From positions 54,715-118,714 of the forward strand of contig CACYYD010000003.1 in the NCBI GenBank assembly GCA_902778585.1: a DNA stretch of 64,000 nt, written 5' to 3'. The position numbers and the translations under genes are program-made. Below the pieces are notes generated by a model. The model was given only the letters and a program-made list of their open reading frames with translations. It did not search any database and was not told where the DNA came from. This DNA is from an uncultured Eubacteriales bacterium. GTDB taxonomy: Bacteria; Bacillota; Clostridia; Peptostreptococcales; Anaerovoracaceae. Shown one piece after another: positions 33,813-43,113 of this stretch. How positions within the stretch are numbered: position 1 is the first letter of the stretch; each line of letters begins with the position of its first letter.

Positions 33813-34757
33813 CTACAGCGAGATCATCGCGGTCCCGGCAAGCATGAGTGCCATGCCGAAGATCTTTCTGAATGTCACCGGCTTTTTCTCTATCCCGAGG
33901 AATCCCGTGGCATCGACAGCCAGACCCGCGGCCATCATGCCAAAGAGGTTCATCATGGTGACCATTCCCGTACCGAGTACAGGTCCGGTGATGGCATTTC
34001 CGCCTACTACCACCAGCGCCATAAGACCTCCTGTAAGGAAGAACGGCGTGAATCTTATCTTTCCCTCCGGGGCTTTTTTGCCGTCGAAGAGCGATGCCTT
34101 TCCGCCAAACATTCCTATGAGGCTGCAAATGACAGCCATGGTCAGAAGCGCTCCGCACATCGATACCAGCGTTGCCCTTACCGGGCTGTCAGCCACTACT
34201 CCGAGCGTGCCGTTTATGGCTACCTGCGCCGCAGCGACGAATCCCGTGAATATATCGAATACTATGAACAGCATCACCTTGCTGCTCATCCCGCTTTTGC
34301 TTTTCTCGCCCTTTTCTATGGAGATAAAGGCTATCCCTACTATCTCGAGCAGCGCTCCGGCAGCTCTCATAAGTGACATCTTCGTGACCGGAGCGTCAAA
34401 GATGCCGAAGTGATCTATAAGCAGTCCGGCCATGATCTGTCCGAAGCAGAGGAGCATCATATTGCGGGCGCTCCCGAGAACCGGCAGACAGAATATGCCC
34501 GCCATCACTATCGTTGCTCCGCAGACGCCTCCCATCCATATCCACGGCGGGTATTTGACTATCTCTGATACAGGCAGCGCCAGACTGTGTTCCGTGATCA
34601 GCAGCACTATTGCTATAAGTGTCAGTGCCACAATAAAATTGACCGCCGCAGTGATGTACGGCGATCTGAATCTGCGGCGGATCTCGCCGTTGAAGCTGGC
34701 CTGAACGGTCGCTGCAACACCCGATATTATTCCTATCAGATATGCGATTATTGCCAT
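33813..34757 (-). CDS. DUF606 (YdcZ-like) DMT permease, two fused repeats
   Basis: 314 aa, about ten membrane helices. Both halves begin alike (YLIGIISGVAATVQASFNGEIR near residue 6 and IFTGFVAAAQVAINGTLG near 168), so it is a fusion of two DUF606 units of about 150 aa that are often encoded separately. Drug/metabolite transporter superfamily; substrate unknown. Starts 33 bases after pyrE. Only a distant SD-like AAAGGGA is seen. Confidence 0.87.
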   Translation of the reverse strand: MAIIAYLIGIISGVAATVQASFNGEIRRRFRSPYITAAVNFIVALTLIAIVLLITEHSLALPVSEIVKYPPWIWMGGVCGATIVMAGIFCLPVLGSARNMMLLCFGQIMAGLLIDHFGIFDAPVTKMSLMRAAGALLEIVGIAFISIEKGEKSKSGMSSKVMLFIVFDIFTGFVAAAQVAINGTLGVVADSPVRATLVSMCGALLTMAVICSLIGMFGGKASLFDGKKAPEGKIRFTPFFLTGGLMALVVVGGNAITGPVLGTGMVTMMNLFGMMAAGLAVDATGFLGIEKKPVTFRKIFGMALMLAGTAMISL

Positions 34758-34790
34758 TATTGTTTTTGCTTTTCCCTTTACCCTTTTCGG

Positions 34791-35441
34791 CTACTTTCTG
34801 ATCCAGCTCTCATCTGACGGGTTATCCCTGAAAGCAATAAGTCTCGAAATATCGTCTGCGGATATGTAACCGTTGTCGGCAGCTGCCGCAGCAACTTCAT
34901 CGAAGTTTGTCAGCGACACCCATTCGATACCGGCCTCTGCCATACGGTCTATTCCCTTCTTCATTCCGTAGGTCATGATGGACACTACGCCAAGGACCTC
35001 TGCTCCGGCTTCCCTCAGTACGTTGACAGCGTCGATGCAGCTGCCGCCTGTCGAGATGAGGTCTTCAACGACTACTACCTTCTGGCCCGGCTCGAGCTTT
35101 CCCTCTATCTGATTGCCGCGGCCGTGATCCTTTGCGCCTGATCTCACATAGCCCATAGGCAGGCCCATGAGATGAGCAGCTATAGCTGCATGAGCTATTC
35201 CCGCTGTTGCAGTACCCATCAGCACCTCGGCTTCAGGGAACTTTTCTTTGATAGTGTATGAGAGTGACTCCTCTACGTCAGTCCTTACTTCCGGAGCGGT
35301 CAGAGTCAGTCTGTTGTCGCAATATACCGGACTTTTGATCCCGCTTGCCCATGTGAACGGCTCCTCAGGTCTCAGGAATACAGCTCCTATGCTGAGAAGG
35401 TCTTCTGCTATAAGTCTCTTTATTTCTTTATTCTTATCCAT
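34791..35441 (-). CDS. pyrE: Orotate phosphoribosyltransferase
   Basis: 216 aa. Converts orotate and PRPP to OMP. PRPP-binding motif VVVVEDLISTGGSCID; substrate region FTWASGIKSPVYCDNR. Starts one base after the pyrF stop. The open frame further upstream lies inside pyrF and is ignored. Confidence 0.96.
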   Translation of the reverse strand: MDKNKEIKRLIAEDLLSIGAVFLRPEEPFTWASGIKSPVYCDNRLTLTAPEVRTDVEESLSYTIKEKFPEAEVLMGTATAGIAHAAIAAHLMGLPMGYVRSGAKDHGRGNQIEGKLEPGQKVVVVEDLISTGGSCIDAVNVLREAGAEVLGVVSIMTYGMKKGIDRMAEAGIEWVSLTNFDEVAAAAADNGYISADDISRLIAFRDNPSDESWIRK

Positions 35442-35442
35442 A

Positions 35443-36201
35443 TTACTCTGTCTGAAGGAATTCCTTTTTGCATCTTTCATAAGCGTCATACGGCTTTTCG
35501 GCAGCGGTGATAGGTCTGCCAACGACTATGTAGTCTGAGCCTGCCTCCCTTGCCCTCGCCGGAGTCATGACTCTCTTCTGGTCGTCTGACACGCTGTCCT
35601 CGAATCTGATCCCCGGAGTTACCGTCAGGAAATCATCTCCGCATACCTCATGTATTGCCTTTGCCTCGAATGCCGAGCATACGACGCCGTCGAGTCCGGC
35701 AGCCTTGGCATTGAGCGCGTACTGTCTTACGACATCCTCCATCGCTCCGTTTATCAGGAGCTCGTCATGAAGCATGGTTTCGTCAGTCGATGTAAGCTGC
35801 GTGACAGCGATCAGTTTAGGCTTGTCGGCATACCTTGCGGCACCCAGCATAAGGCCTTCTTTTGCGGCCTTCATCATCTCTATGCCGCCTCCCGCATGCA
35901 GGTTCACCATGTCTACACCGTACTCGCCGAGCACCTGCATGCTCTTTTTTACGGTGTTCGGGATGTCATGCAGCTTAAGGTCGAGGAATACCTTGTGTCC
36001 TCTTTCCTTAAGTTTTTTGATGATCTTAGGTCCTTCAGCATAGAAAAGTTCCATGCCGATCTTGACGTAAGGTCTGCCCGCTCCGATGCTGATATCGTCG
36101 CAGCTTATCACTTCATCCCTGATCCTGGTGAGCCTGTCAAGGAACTGGATCGCCTCGTCCGTGCTCTTGAAATCGCAGGCTATTATAACGTCTTTTGCCA
36201 T
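35443..36201 (-). CDS. pyrF: Orotidine 5'-phosphate decarboxylase
   Basis: 252 aa. Last step of UMP synthesis. Catalytic motif DLKLHDIPNTV, phosphate contacts near VTPGIRFEDSVSDDQKR, and YIVVGRPIT at the end. The loop after the first strand (about residues 20-45, RIRDEVISCDDISIGAGRPY) is longer than in the common enzyme. SD GGAGGTG. Confidence 0.96.
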   Translation of the reverse strand: MAKDVIIACDFKSTDEAIQFLDRLTRIRDEVISCDDISIGAGRPYVKIGMELFYAEGPKIIKKLKERGHKVFLDLKLHDIPNTVKKSMQVLGEYGVDMVNLHAGGGIEMMKAAKEGLMLGAARYADKPKLIAVTQLTSTDETMLHDELLINGAMEDVVRQYALNAKAAGLDGVVCSAFEAKAIHEVCGDDFLTVTPGIRFEDSVSDDQKRVMTPARAREAGSDYIVVGRPITAAEKPYDAYERCKKEFLQTE

Positions 36202-36258
36202 GATGCACCTCCCCGGTCCTGAGGCCGGCTCCCTCTACATCTGTCTTCTATGCTTTTA

Positions 36259-37221
36259 TTATAGATTCTTTGCCTGGTCTGCGCTACCGCTTAATCTTTT
36301 TATGCCGTATTTTTTCATTGCGGCAGGAAGATCCCTTACTATATCGCGTGATGCGTACGGATCGGTGAGATTTGCCGCGCCTACTTCTACCGCGGCAGCG
36401 CCTGCCATCATCATCTCAAGCACGTCGTCGGCCGAGCTTACTCCGCCCATGCCTATGACAGGTATCTTCACTGCTTTCGCAGTCTGATATACCATACGAA
36501 GAGCTACCGGGAATACCGCCGGTCCCGAGAGACCGCCTGTCACGTTCGCGAGGACAGGCCGCTTTGTTCTGAGGTCTATCCTCATCCCCATAAGCGTGTT
36601 GATAAGACTCACCCCGTCAGCGCCTTCTGTCTCGCAGGCTTTTGCTATCTCCGTGATGTCAGTCACGTTCGGCGAGAGCTTTATGATAAGCGGCTTGTCG
36701 GTCATCCATCTGACAGCCTTTACCACGGAAGCGGCCATGTGCGGATCCGTTCCGAAGCTCATTCCGCCTCCGTGCACGTTAGGGCAGCTGATATTTATCT
36801 CATACCAGCCTATCATGTCCGATACGGAAGACCTGTCCAGCCTCTTTACTACCTCTGCGTACTCATCGGCAGAAAAACCGCTTACATTGGCCATTACCGG
36901 CTTATGGAATACCTGCGCCAGCTTAGGGAGTTCTTCCCTTATAACATCATTCACGCCGGGGTTCTGCAGACCTACCGAATTGAGCATGCCTGCAGGACAC
37001 TCGGCTATGCGCGGAGTGTCGTTGCCGAAGCGCGGATCAAGAGTCGTTCCCTTGAATGAGAACGTTCCCAGACAGTTGATGTCATAGAGTTCGGCAAACT
37101 CATAGCCGAAACCGAAAGTGCCCGATGCCGGAATTACCGGATTATCCAGTGTTATACCGCAGAGGTTTACCCTTGTATCAGGCATGGCATCATTTATATC
37201 GACTCTTCTTACTTCTGCCAC
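36259..37221 (-). CDS. pyrD: Dihydroorotate dehydrogenase B, catalytic subunit
   Basis: 320 aa FMN protein of the class 1B (NAD-linked) type. Motifs: IPASGTFGFGYEF, NSVGLQNPGV, YEINISCPNVHGGG with the catalytic Cys, GMGGVSSADDVLEMMMAGA. Start chosen is GTG at 37221 with GGAGG 7 bases upstream; it overlaps pyrK by 13 bases. Works with PyrK, which passes electrons to NAD. Confidence 0.94.
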   Translation of the reverse strand: MAEVRRVDINDAMPDTRVNLCGITLDNPVIPASGTFGFGYEFAELYDINCLGTFSFKGTTLDPRFGNDTPRIAECPAGMLNSVGLQNPGVNDVIREELPKLAQVFHKPVMANVSGFSADEYAEVVKRLDRSSVSDMIGWYEINISCPNVHGGGMSFGTDPHMAASVVKAVRWMTDKPLIIKLSPNVTDITEIAKACETEGADGVSLINTLMGMRIDLRTKRPVLANVTGGLSGPAVFPVALRMVYQTAKAVKIPVIGMGGVSSADDVLEMMMAGAAAVEVGAANLTDPYASRDIVRDLPAAMKKYGIKRLSGSADQAKNL

Positions 37222-37964
37222 AGTATCTCCTCCGTTCTGAAAACAGGACCGTCCTTGCATATCCGTTTGTTACCGTATTTTGTCTTCATGCTGCAGCCCA
37301 TGCAGGCTCCGAAGCCGCATCCCATGCGCTCTTCAAAGCTCATCTGGCCGCTTATGCCGGCCTTTTCATATACCTCATCATATACAGCCTTCAGCATAGG
37401 TCCCGGGCCGCAGGTGTAGAAGTGAGTGAAAGTCTCTCCTCTTCCCAGAAGCACTTTGAACGCGTCGATGACTGTGCCGCTGATCCCGCTGCTTCCATCG
37501 GCTGTCGCGACTATGACTTTCGCGCCCGCTCTCCTGAATTCTTTCACATAGTAGACCTCATCGGCGCTGTTGAATCCGAGTATCACCGTCGGATGGTTTC
37601 TGAAGCAGCGCGCTGTCAGGTACAGAGGCGGTATGCCGACTCCGCCGCCTATGAGGAGCGGAGTGTCACCGGCTTCCGAAAGATCGTAACCGTTCCCGAG
37701 CCCGGTAAGCACATCGAGTTCTTTGCCGGTCTCAAAGCGCGTCATCTCATCTGTGCCCTTGCCGAGCACCTTGTAAATGATGGTGACGCTGCCCTCTTCA
37801 ACATTGCACACGCTGATCGGGCGTCTCAGGAAGTGTCCGTCCAGCTTTATGTTGATGAACTGTCCCGGTGCAGTAATTCCGCTCACATCACCGTCAAGCT
37901 TCATGAGCCATGTGCTCGGAGTGAGCTGTCTGTTTTCACTTATGGTAAATAGACCCTGTTTCAT
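37209..37964 (-). CDS. pyrK: Dihydroorotate dehydrogenase B, electron-transfer subunit
   Basis: 251 aa. FAD domain (GQFINIKLDGHFLRRPIS), NAD domain (LLIGGGVGIPPLYL) and a C-terminal 2Fe-2S site with C216, C221, C224 and C236. Links PyrD to NAD+. Located between carB and pyrD. Confidence 0.95.
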   Translation of the reverse strand: MKQGLFTISENRQLTPSTWLMKLDGDVSGITAPGQFINIKLDGHFLRRPISVCNVEEGSVTIIYKVLGKGTDEMTRFETGKELDVLTGLGNGYDLSEAGDTPLLIGGGVGIPPLYLTARCFRNHPTVILGFNSADEVYYVKEFRRAGAKVIVATADGSSGISGTVIDAFKVLLGRGETFTHFYTCGPGPMLKAVYDEVYEKAGISGQMSFEERMGCGFGACMGCSMKTKYGNKRICKDGPVFRTEEILWQK

Positions 37965-37974
37965 TGATTCTCCG

Positions 37975-40900
37975 TTATGCGTCGATAGTAGATATCGTCT
38001 GTGTTGTCTCCTCGAGAACGTCCAGCAGAACGCTTACCGTGTCGAGCGATGTGAAGAGCGTCGCGTTGTTCTCGCTCGCGCACTGCCTTATGAGAGCTCC
38101 GTCGTTCGCAGTCACGTGATCTCCCACCTTACGGGTGTTGAGGATGTACGCGATATGTCCGTTCCTTATGGCATCGAGTATCTCTTCCGAGCCCTCGCTG
38201 ATCTTTCTGAGCTGTCTCGTCCTTATTCCGTTTTCCTTGAGGAAGGCCGCGGTTCCCGGTGTCGCCTCGATGTTGAATCCGAGGTTGTAGAATCTGCGGA
38301 TCAGAGGCAGTGCCTCCGCCTTGTCGTCTCCCGCGAGAGTCGCGAGCACCGTACCGTAGTTTCTGAGCTTGGTGCCGGACGCTGTGAGCGCCTTGTAGAG
38401 AGCGCGGTTCAGCTTGTTGTCGTAGCCGATCGCCTCACCTGTCGACTTCATCTCAGGCGACAGATATGTATCGAGTCCCTTGATCTTGTTGAAGCTGAAT
38501 ACAGGCACCTTTACGTAGTAGCGCTTCTTCTCCTCTGGGTAGAGGTCGAATATGCCCTGCTCCTTGAGGGACTTGCCGAGTATCGCCTCAGTCGCGATGT
38601 CCGCGAGGCTGTATCCCGTTGCCTTTGAAAGGAAAGGCACCGTCCTCGACGATCTCGGATTTACCTCGATGATATACACCTCATCGTTCTCGTCCACGAT
38701 GAACTGAATGTTGTAAAGTCCGATTATGCCTATTCCCAGACCGAGCTTCTTGGCGTACTGCAGTATCTTGCCCTTCACCTTGTTGCTGATGGAGTAAGTC
38801 GGATATACCGAGATGGAGTCGCCGGAGTGGATACCCGTTCTTTCAACGAGCTCCATGATGCCCGGTACAAACACGTCGCGTCCGTCGCATACCGCGTCTA
38901 CCTCGACCTCTTTTCCGAGTATGTACTTGTCTACCAGTACCGGCTTGTCCTCATCTATCTCTACGGCAGTCTTGAGGTACTGTCTCAGCTGCGACTCATC
39001 TCCTACTATCTGCATCGCGCGTCCGCCGAGTACGAAAGACGGCCTTACGAGCACCGGATATCCGATCTCAGCTGCAGCCTTGACTCCGTCTTCGATCTTA
39101 GTGACCGCATGCCCCGGCGGCTGAGGGATCCCGAGTTCCTTGAGGACCTTCTCGAATCTGTCTCTGTTCTCGGCCCTGTCGATAGCCTCGCAGTCCGTAC
39201 CGATGAGCTTTACGCCTCGCTCCATCAGAGGCTCCGCAAGGTTGATAGCGGTCTGGCCTCCGAGCGTTGCGATGACGCCTTCAGGCTTCTCAAAATCGAT
39301 TATCGCCATGACATCCTCAGTCGTCAGCGGCTCAAAGTAGAGCTTGTCTGCAGTCGTGTAGTCAGTCGATACTGTCTCAGGGTTGTTGTTGATGATTATG
39401 GCCTCGTAGCCTGCGCGCCTTATGGTCTGCACGGCGTGTACCGTCGAATAGTCGAACTCAACGCCCTGACCGATCCTTATAGGACCTGCGCCCAGTACGA
39501 TTATCTTCTTCTTGTCCGTCAGTATGGACTGGTTCTCTCCCCTGTATGATGAATAGAGGTAGGCGATGTACTTGCCGGTATGCAGTGTATCGACCATTCT
39601 GAATACAGGCACTATGCCGTTCGCCTTTCTCTTCTCGTATATTTCCTTTTCCGTGAGGTTCCAGAGCTTCGCGATGTACTTATCCGAAAAGCCCATAAGC
39701 TTTGCTGCCTTCAGGGTCTTCACGTCATTGACCCTCTCCCTCAGCAGTCTCTCCATCTCGACGATGTTTTTGAAAGCTTCAAGGAAGATATCCGTGATCA
39801 TGGTGACCTTGTGTATCTCTTCGACGCTGATGCCCCTTCTCAGAAGCTCGGCTATGGCGTACATGTTGTCATCCCTGAATTCGGAAATGTAATCCATGAG
39901 CTCGTTGCGGCTCATGCCGTCAAACTTCTCAAGGTGCAGGTGGCATACGCCCGTCTCGAGCGACCTTATGGACTTGAGGAAGCTCTCCGTGAGGTCGGAG
40001 CCTATTCCCATGACCTCTCCGGTCGCCTTCATCTGCGTACCCAGCACATTCGTGGCATCGCTGAATTTGTCGAACGGGAATCTCGGGAACTTGGCAACGA
40101 TGTAGTCGAGGCTCGGCTCAGTTGAAGCGAGTCCGCCCGCTACCTCGATCTCGTCGAGTGTCATGCCGACGGCGATCTTTGCCGTTACTCTCGCGATAGG
40201 ATATCCGGACGCCTTTGACGCGAGCGCCGACGACCTCGATACTCTCGGGTTTACCTCGATGAGGTAATACTCGCTCGTCTCCGGATGGAGTGCGAACTGC
40301 ACGTTGCAGCCGCCCTCTATCTTAAGCTCGCGGATGATCTTGATCGCCGAATCGTTCAGCATCTTTAGGTCGTGGTCACTGAGCGAGAGGATCGGCGCGA
40401 CAACGATGGAGTCGCCTGTATGGACGCCGACAGGATCCACATTCTCCATGCCGCAGATGGTGATGGCCTTATCTGTGCCGTCACGCATTACCTCAAACTC
40501 TATCTCCTTGTATCCCTTTACGGATTTCTCGACCAGCACCTGATGCACCGGCGAAAGATTGAATGCCTTGATGCCGATATCTTCGAGTTCCTCTTCATTG
40601 TTGGCAAATCCGCCGCCCGTTCCGCCGAGCGTGAACGCAGGTCTCAGGACTACAGGATATCCTATGTCCAGAGCTGCCTTCTTTGCCTCTTCGATGCTGT
40701 ATGTGATCTCGCTCGGGATGACCGGCTCGCCTATGGACTCGCACATCTCCTTGAAGAGCTCTCTGTCCTCGGCTCTTTCGATCGAGTCAGCCGGAGTTCC
40801 GAGAAGCTTTACCCTGCACTCAGCCAGAACGCCCTTTTTGTCCAGCTGCATGGCGAGGTTGAGTCCCGTCTGTCCGCCGATACCCGGGACGATGGCATCA

Positions 40901-41148
40901 GGTCTCTCATATCTCAGGATCTTTGCGATATATTCCAGAGTAAGAGGCTCCATGTATACCTTGTCTGCTATCGATGTGTCCGTCATGATAGTAGCCGGAT
41001 TCGAGTTGCAGAGTATTACCTCATAGCCCTCTTCCTTCAGCGCCAGACACGCCTGAGTGCCCGCGTAGTCAAACTCCGCCGCCTGTCCGATAACGATCGG
41101 TCCGGATCCTATGATAAGGATCTTCTTGATGTCTGTCCTTTTTGCCAT
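37975..41148 (-). CDS. carB: Carbamoyl-phosphate synthase large subunit
   Basis: 1057 aa, two ATP-grasp halves each with a GSGPI/GAGPI...GQ...EFDY start (residues 16-30 and about 558) and a C-terminal MGS-like allosteric domain. ATG at 41148 behind AAAGGG. The small subunit carA, normally just upstream, is absent from the window; pyrC takes its place. A trans-encoded carA is therefore expected. Confidence 0.97.
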   Translation of the reverse strand: MAKRTDIKKILIIGSGPIVIGQAAEFDYAGTQACLALKEEGYEVILCNSNPATIMTDTSIADKVYMEPLTLEYIAKILRYERPDAIVPGIGGQTGLNLAMQLDKKGVLAECRVKLLGTPADSIERAEDRELFKEMCESIGEPVIPSEITYSIEEAKKAALDIGYPVVLRPAFTLGGTGGGFANNEEELEDIGIKAFNLSPVHQVLVEKSVKGYKEIEFEVMRDGTDKAITICGMENVDPVGVHTGDSIVVAPILSLSDHDLKMLNDSAIKIIRELKIEGGCNVQFALHPETSEYYLIEVNPRVSRSSALASKASGYPIARVTAKIAVGMTLDEIEVAGGLASTEPSLDYIVAKFPRFPFDKFSDATNVLGTQMKATGEVMGIGSDLTESFLKSIRSLETGVCHLHLEKFDGMSRNELMDYISEFRDDNMYAIAELLRRGISVEEIHKVTMITDIFLEAFKNIVEMERLLRERVNDVKTLKAAKLMGFSDKYIAKLWNLTEKEIYEKRKANGIVPVFRMVDTLHTGKYIAYLYSSYRGENQSILTDKKKIIVLGAGPIRIGQGVEFDYSTVHAVQTIRRAGYEAIIINNNPETVSTDYTTADKLYFEPLTTEDVMAIIDFEKPEGVIATLGGQTAINLAEPLMERGVKLIGTDCEAIDRAENRDRFEKVLKELGIPQPPGHAVTKIEDGVKAAAEIGYPVLVRPSFVLGGRAMQIVGDESQLRQYLKTAVEIDEDKPVLVDKYILGKEVEVDAVCDGRDVFVPGIMELVERTGIHSGDSISVYPTYSISNKVKGKILQYAKKLGLGIGIIGLYNIQFIVDENDEVYIIEVNPRSSRTVPFLSKATGYSLADIATEAILGKSLKEQGIFDLYPEEKKRYYVKVPVFSFNKIKGLDTYLSPEMKSTGEAIGYDNKLNRALYKALTASGTKLRNYGTVLATLAGDDKAEALPLIRRFYNLGFNIEATPGTAAFLKENGIRTRQLRKISEGSEEILDAIRNGHIAYILNTRKVGDHVTANDGALIRQCASENNATLFTSLDTVSVLLDVLEETTQTISTIDA

Positions 41149-41185
41149 TATTTTACCCTTTATCCTATATATCTGAAAAAATTGA

Positions 41186-42388
41186 TCAACGTGTTTCTGC
41201 CGCGCTGTATGCGATCCTGCCGTCACATACGGTCAGGTAATTGCGGCCCATCACTCTCCAACCTTCGAAAGGAGTAGCCTTACCCATTGAAAGCAGTTCT
41301 TCCTTTTCAATCGTCCATTCCTCGGTAAGATCCCATACTGAGTAATCATTTCCGAGAGGTATTCCGAAGCGCCTGCGCGGGTTGTACACCAGGAGCTCTT
41401 CGAGCCTCTCCATGGTGATTATCCCCAGCATCACAAGATATGTGTATACCAGCGGGAAGGCCGTCTCTATGCCGACGATGCCGAACGCGGACTTCTCGAG
41501 TCCCCTCGACTTCTCCTCAGCGGAGTGAGGCGCGTGGTCGGTCGCGATGCAGTCTATCGTTCCGTCCACGAGCCCCTCGAGCAATGCCTCACGGTCTGAA
41601 GCATCGCGGAGAGGCGGATTCATCTTCCACTTTCCGTCCTCCTTCAGCATGCTGTCGTCAAGAAGCAGATAGTGCGGACCTGTTTCGCATGTGACGTCGA
41701 CTCCGCTCTTCTTTGCGTCCCTTATTATGCTCACGCTCTCCTTGGTCGAGATATGGCATACGTGGTATGCGCAGCCGGTCTCATCGGCAAGTTTGAGGTC
41801 GCGCTCTATCTGGCGCCACTCGGACTCAGAGCATATTCCCCTGTGTCCGTTTGCAGCGGCATACTTTCCGTCATGTATGTATCCGCCCTTCAGAAGGCTG
41901 TTCACCTCGCAGTGGGCTGTGATTATCTTTCCAAGGGCTTTGGCCTTCAGCATTGCCTCGCGCATCATATCGTCTGACTGAACGCCATGACCGTCATCCG
42001 AGAACGAGATGCAGTCGCCTGCCATTCCGTCAAGATCTGCAAGCTCCGTTCCCTTCTGACCCACTGTGATCGCCGCATACGGATAGACGTGGATGCACGC
42101 ATCGCGGTCAATGATATCCTGCTGCTCCCTGAGATGTTCTTTCGAGTCGGCCACCGGATCAAGATTAGGCATGGTGCATACTGCCGTGTAGCCGCCGTGA
42201 GCAGCGGCTTTCGCTCCCGAACCTATGGTTTCCTTATATGAAAAACCCGGTTCCCTGAAGTGCACATGCACATCGCAAAAACCGGGTAAAATGGTGTATG
42301 TAGATGAGAGACCGATGCCGGCTTCTCTCAGGATCTTTGTGTCGATAGTCGGGCTGAAAACGAATTCCGTCGCTCCTGTTCTGTCCAT
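41186..42388 (-). CDS. pyrC: Dihydroorotase
   Basis: 400 aa amidohydrolase. Zinc motif DVHVHFREPG, AVCTMPNLDP, and TDHAPHS near residue 296. Start at 42388 has a perfect SD (AAGGAGG). The position usually holding the carboxylated Lys reads DDGHGV, as in Asp-type class I dihydroorotases. First gene of the pyrimidine operon, with its own promoter at 42414-42443. Confidence 0.95.
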   Translation of the reverse strand: MDRTGATEFVFSPTIDTKILREAGIGLSSTYTILPGFCDVHVHFREPGFSYKETIGSGAKAAAHGGYTAVCTMPNLDPVADSKEHLREQQDIIDRDACIHVYPYAAITVGQKGTELADLDGMAGDCISFSDDGHGVQSDDMMREAMLKAKALGKIITAHCEVNSLLKGGYIHDGKYAAANGHRGICSESEWRQIERDLKLADETGCAYHVCHISTKESVSIIRDAKKSGVDVTCETGPHYLLLDDSMLKEDGKWKMNPPLRDASDREALLEGLVDGTIDCIATDHAPHSAEEKSRGLEKSAFGIVGIETAFPLVYTYLVMLGIITMERLEELLVYNPRRRFGIPLGNDYSVWDLTEEWTIEKEELLSMGKATPFEGWRVMGRNYLTVCDGRIAYSAAETR

Positions 42389-42413
42389 TAAATACCTCCT
42401 TCTCATCCTGGTT

Positions 42414-42443
42414 AGTCTACCACGAAAATAACGGAGTTATCAA
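42414..42443 (-). promoter_or_regulatory. Promoter of the pyrimidine operon
   Basis: -35 TTGATA (42443-42438), 18-base spacer, -10 TAGACT (42419-42414). Leader only about 20 bases, so there is no room for a PyrR attenuator. Confidence 0.6.
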
Positions 42444-42466
42444 CGGAAAGAGCAACGATAAGGTGT

Positions 42467-43099
42467 TCATTCTGTGATTTTTATGAGAAGCAATCTCCCA
42501 TCTTTTACCGTTATTTCAGATGTCCTGCCTGGCAGCGGCTCGTTGCTCGTCGCGTACTGGTAATCCGGCCCGATGACAGCGTCTTCTATCTCGAATTTTG
42601 CATCTTTTATCGTCACCCCACGGGCTGCGCCCTCAATGGCAACAAGTGAGAAAAACGGATATACATCGCTTACGTAAGCCTTATCTGTAACGAGCTCCAT
42701 CTCCGAATAATCGTCTACTATCATTCCCCGGCAGCCGCTGTTCTCAAGCGCGGTGAGGATGTAAACATTCACCAGCGTATGGTCGAGCCTCGCGCCTATG
42801 GCGCCTATGATCAGAAACTCCGTGTAGCCGCGGCGTATGCCCTCGTGCATGGCGTAGACAGTATCGGTGTCGTCCTTTGCGACAGGCAGCGTTATCGTCT
42901 CGACGTCCATGTGAGGATCGTCATACGAGTCAAAATCGGCAACTATAAGAGACGGCTTTCTGTCAAGGGCCTCCATATGCTTCAGTCCGCTGTCGCAGTA
43001 TACTATGAAGTCATCATCCTTAAGAAAGCTTCTGACGCGCGCGTAATTAGCGATATCCGCGCCGCCGACTATAACACATCTGCTTTTTCCGTCTGTCAT
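42467..43099 (-). CDS. thiN: Thiamine pyrophosphokinase
   Basis: 210 aa. Converts thiamine and ATP to thiamine diphosphate. Motifs DFDS (residue ~56), PVAKDDTDTVYAM and IGARLDHTLVN. The product is the cofactor of the 2-oxoacid oxidoreductase encoded at 10-12 kb. Follows hslO after 14 bases. Confidence 0.94.
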   Translation of the reverse strand: MTDGKSRCVIVGGADIANYARVRSFLKDDDFIVYCDSGLKHMEALDRKPSLIVADFDSYDDPHMDVETITLPVAKDDTDTVYAMHEGIRRGYTEFLIIGAIGARLDHTLVNVYILTALENSGCRGMIVDDYSEMELVTDKAYVSDVYPFFSLVAIEGAARGVTIKDAKFEIEDAVIGPDYQYATSNEPLPGRTSEITVKDGRLLLIKITE

Positions 43100-43113
43100 T
43101 CCTGCTCCCGTGA

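Noticed and set aside
32959..34158. Longer nitrilase with 123 extra N-terminal residues
   Set aside because: The extra part is Arg/His-rich, overlaps the permease gene and has no SD; the ATG at 33789 has a perfect SD.
42389..42466. PyrR-type attenuator before pyrC
   Set aside because: The leader is too short and contains no anti-terminator/terminator pair.
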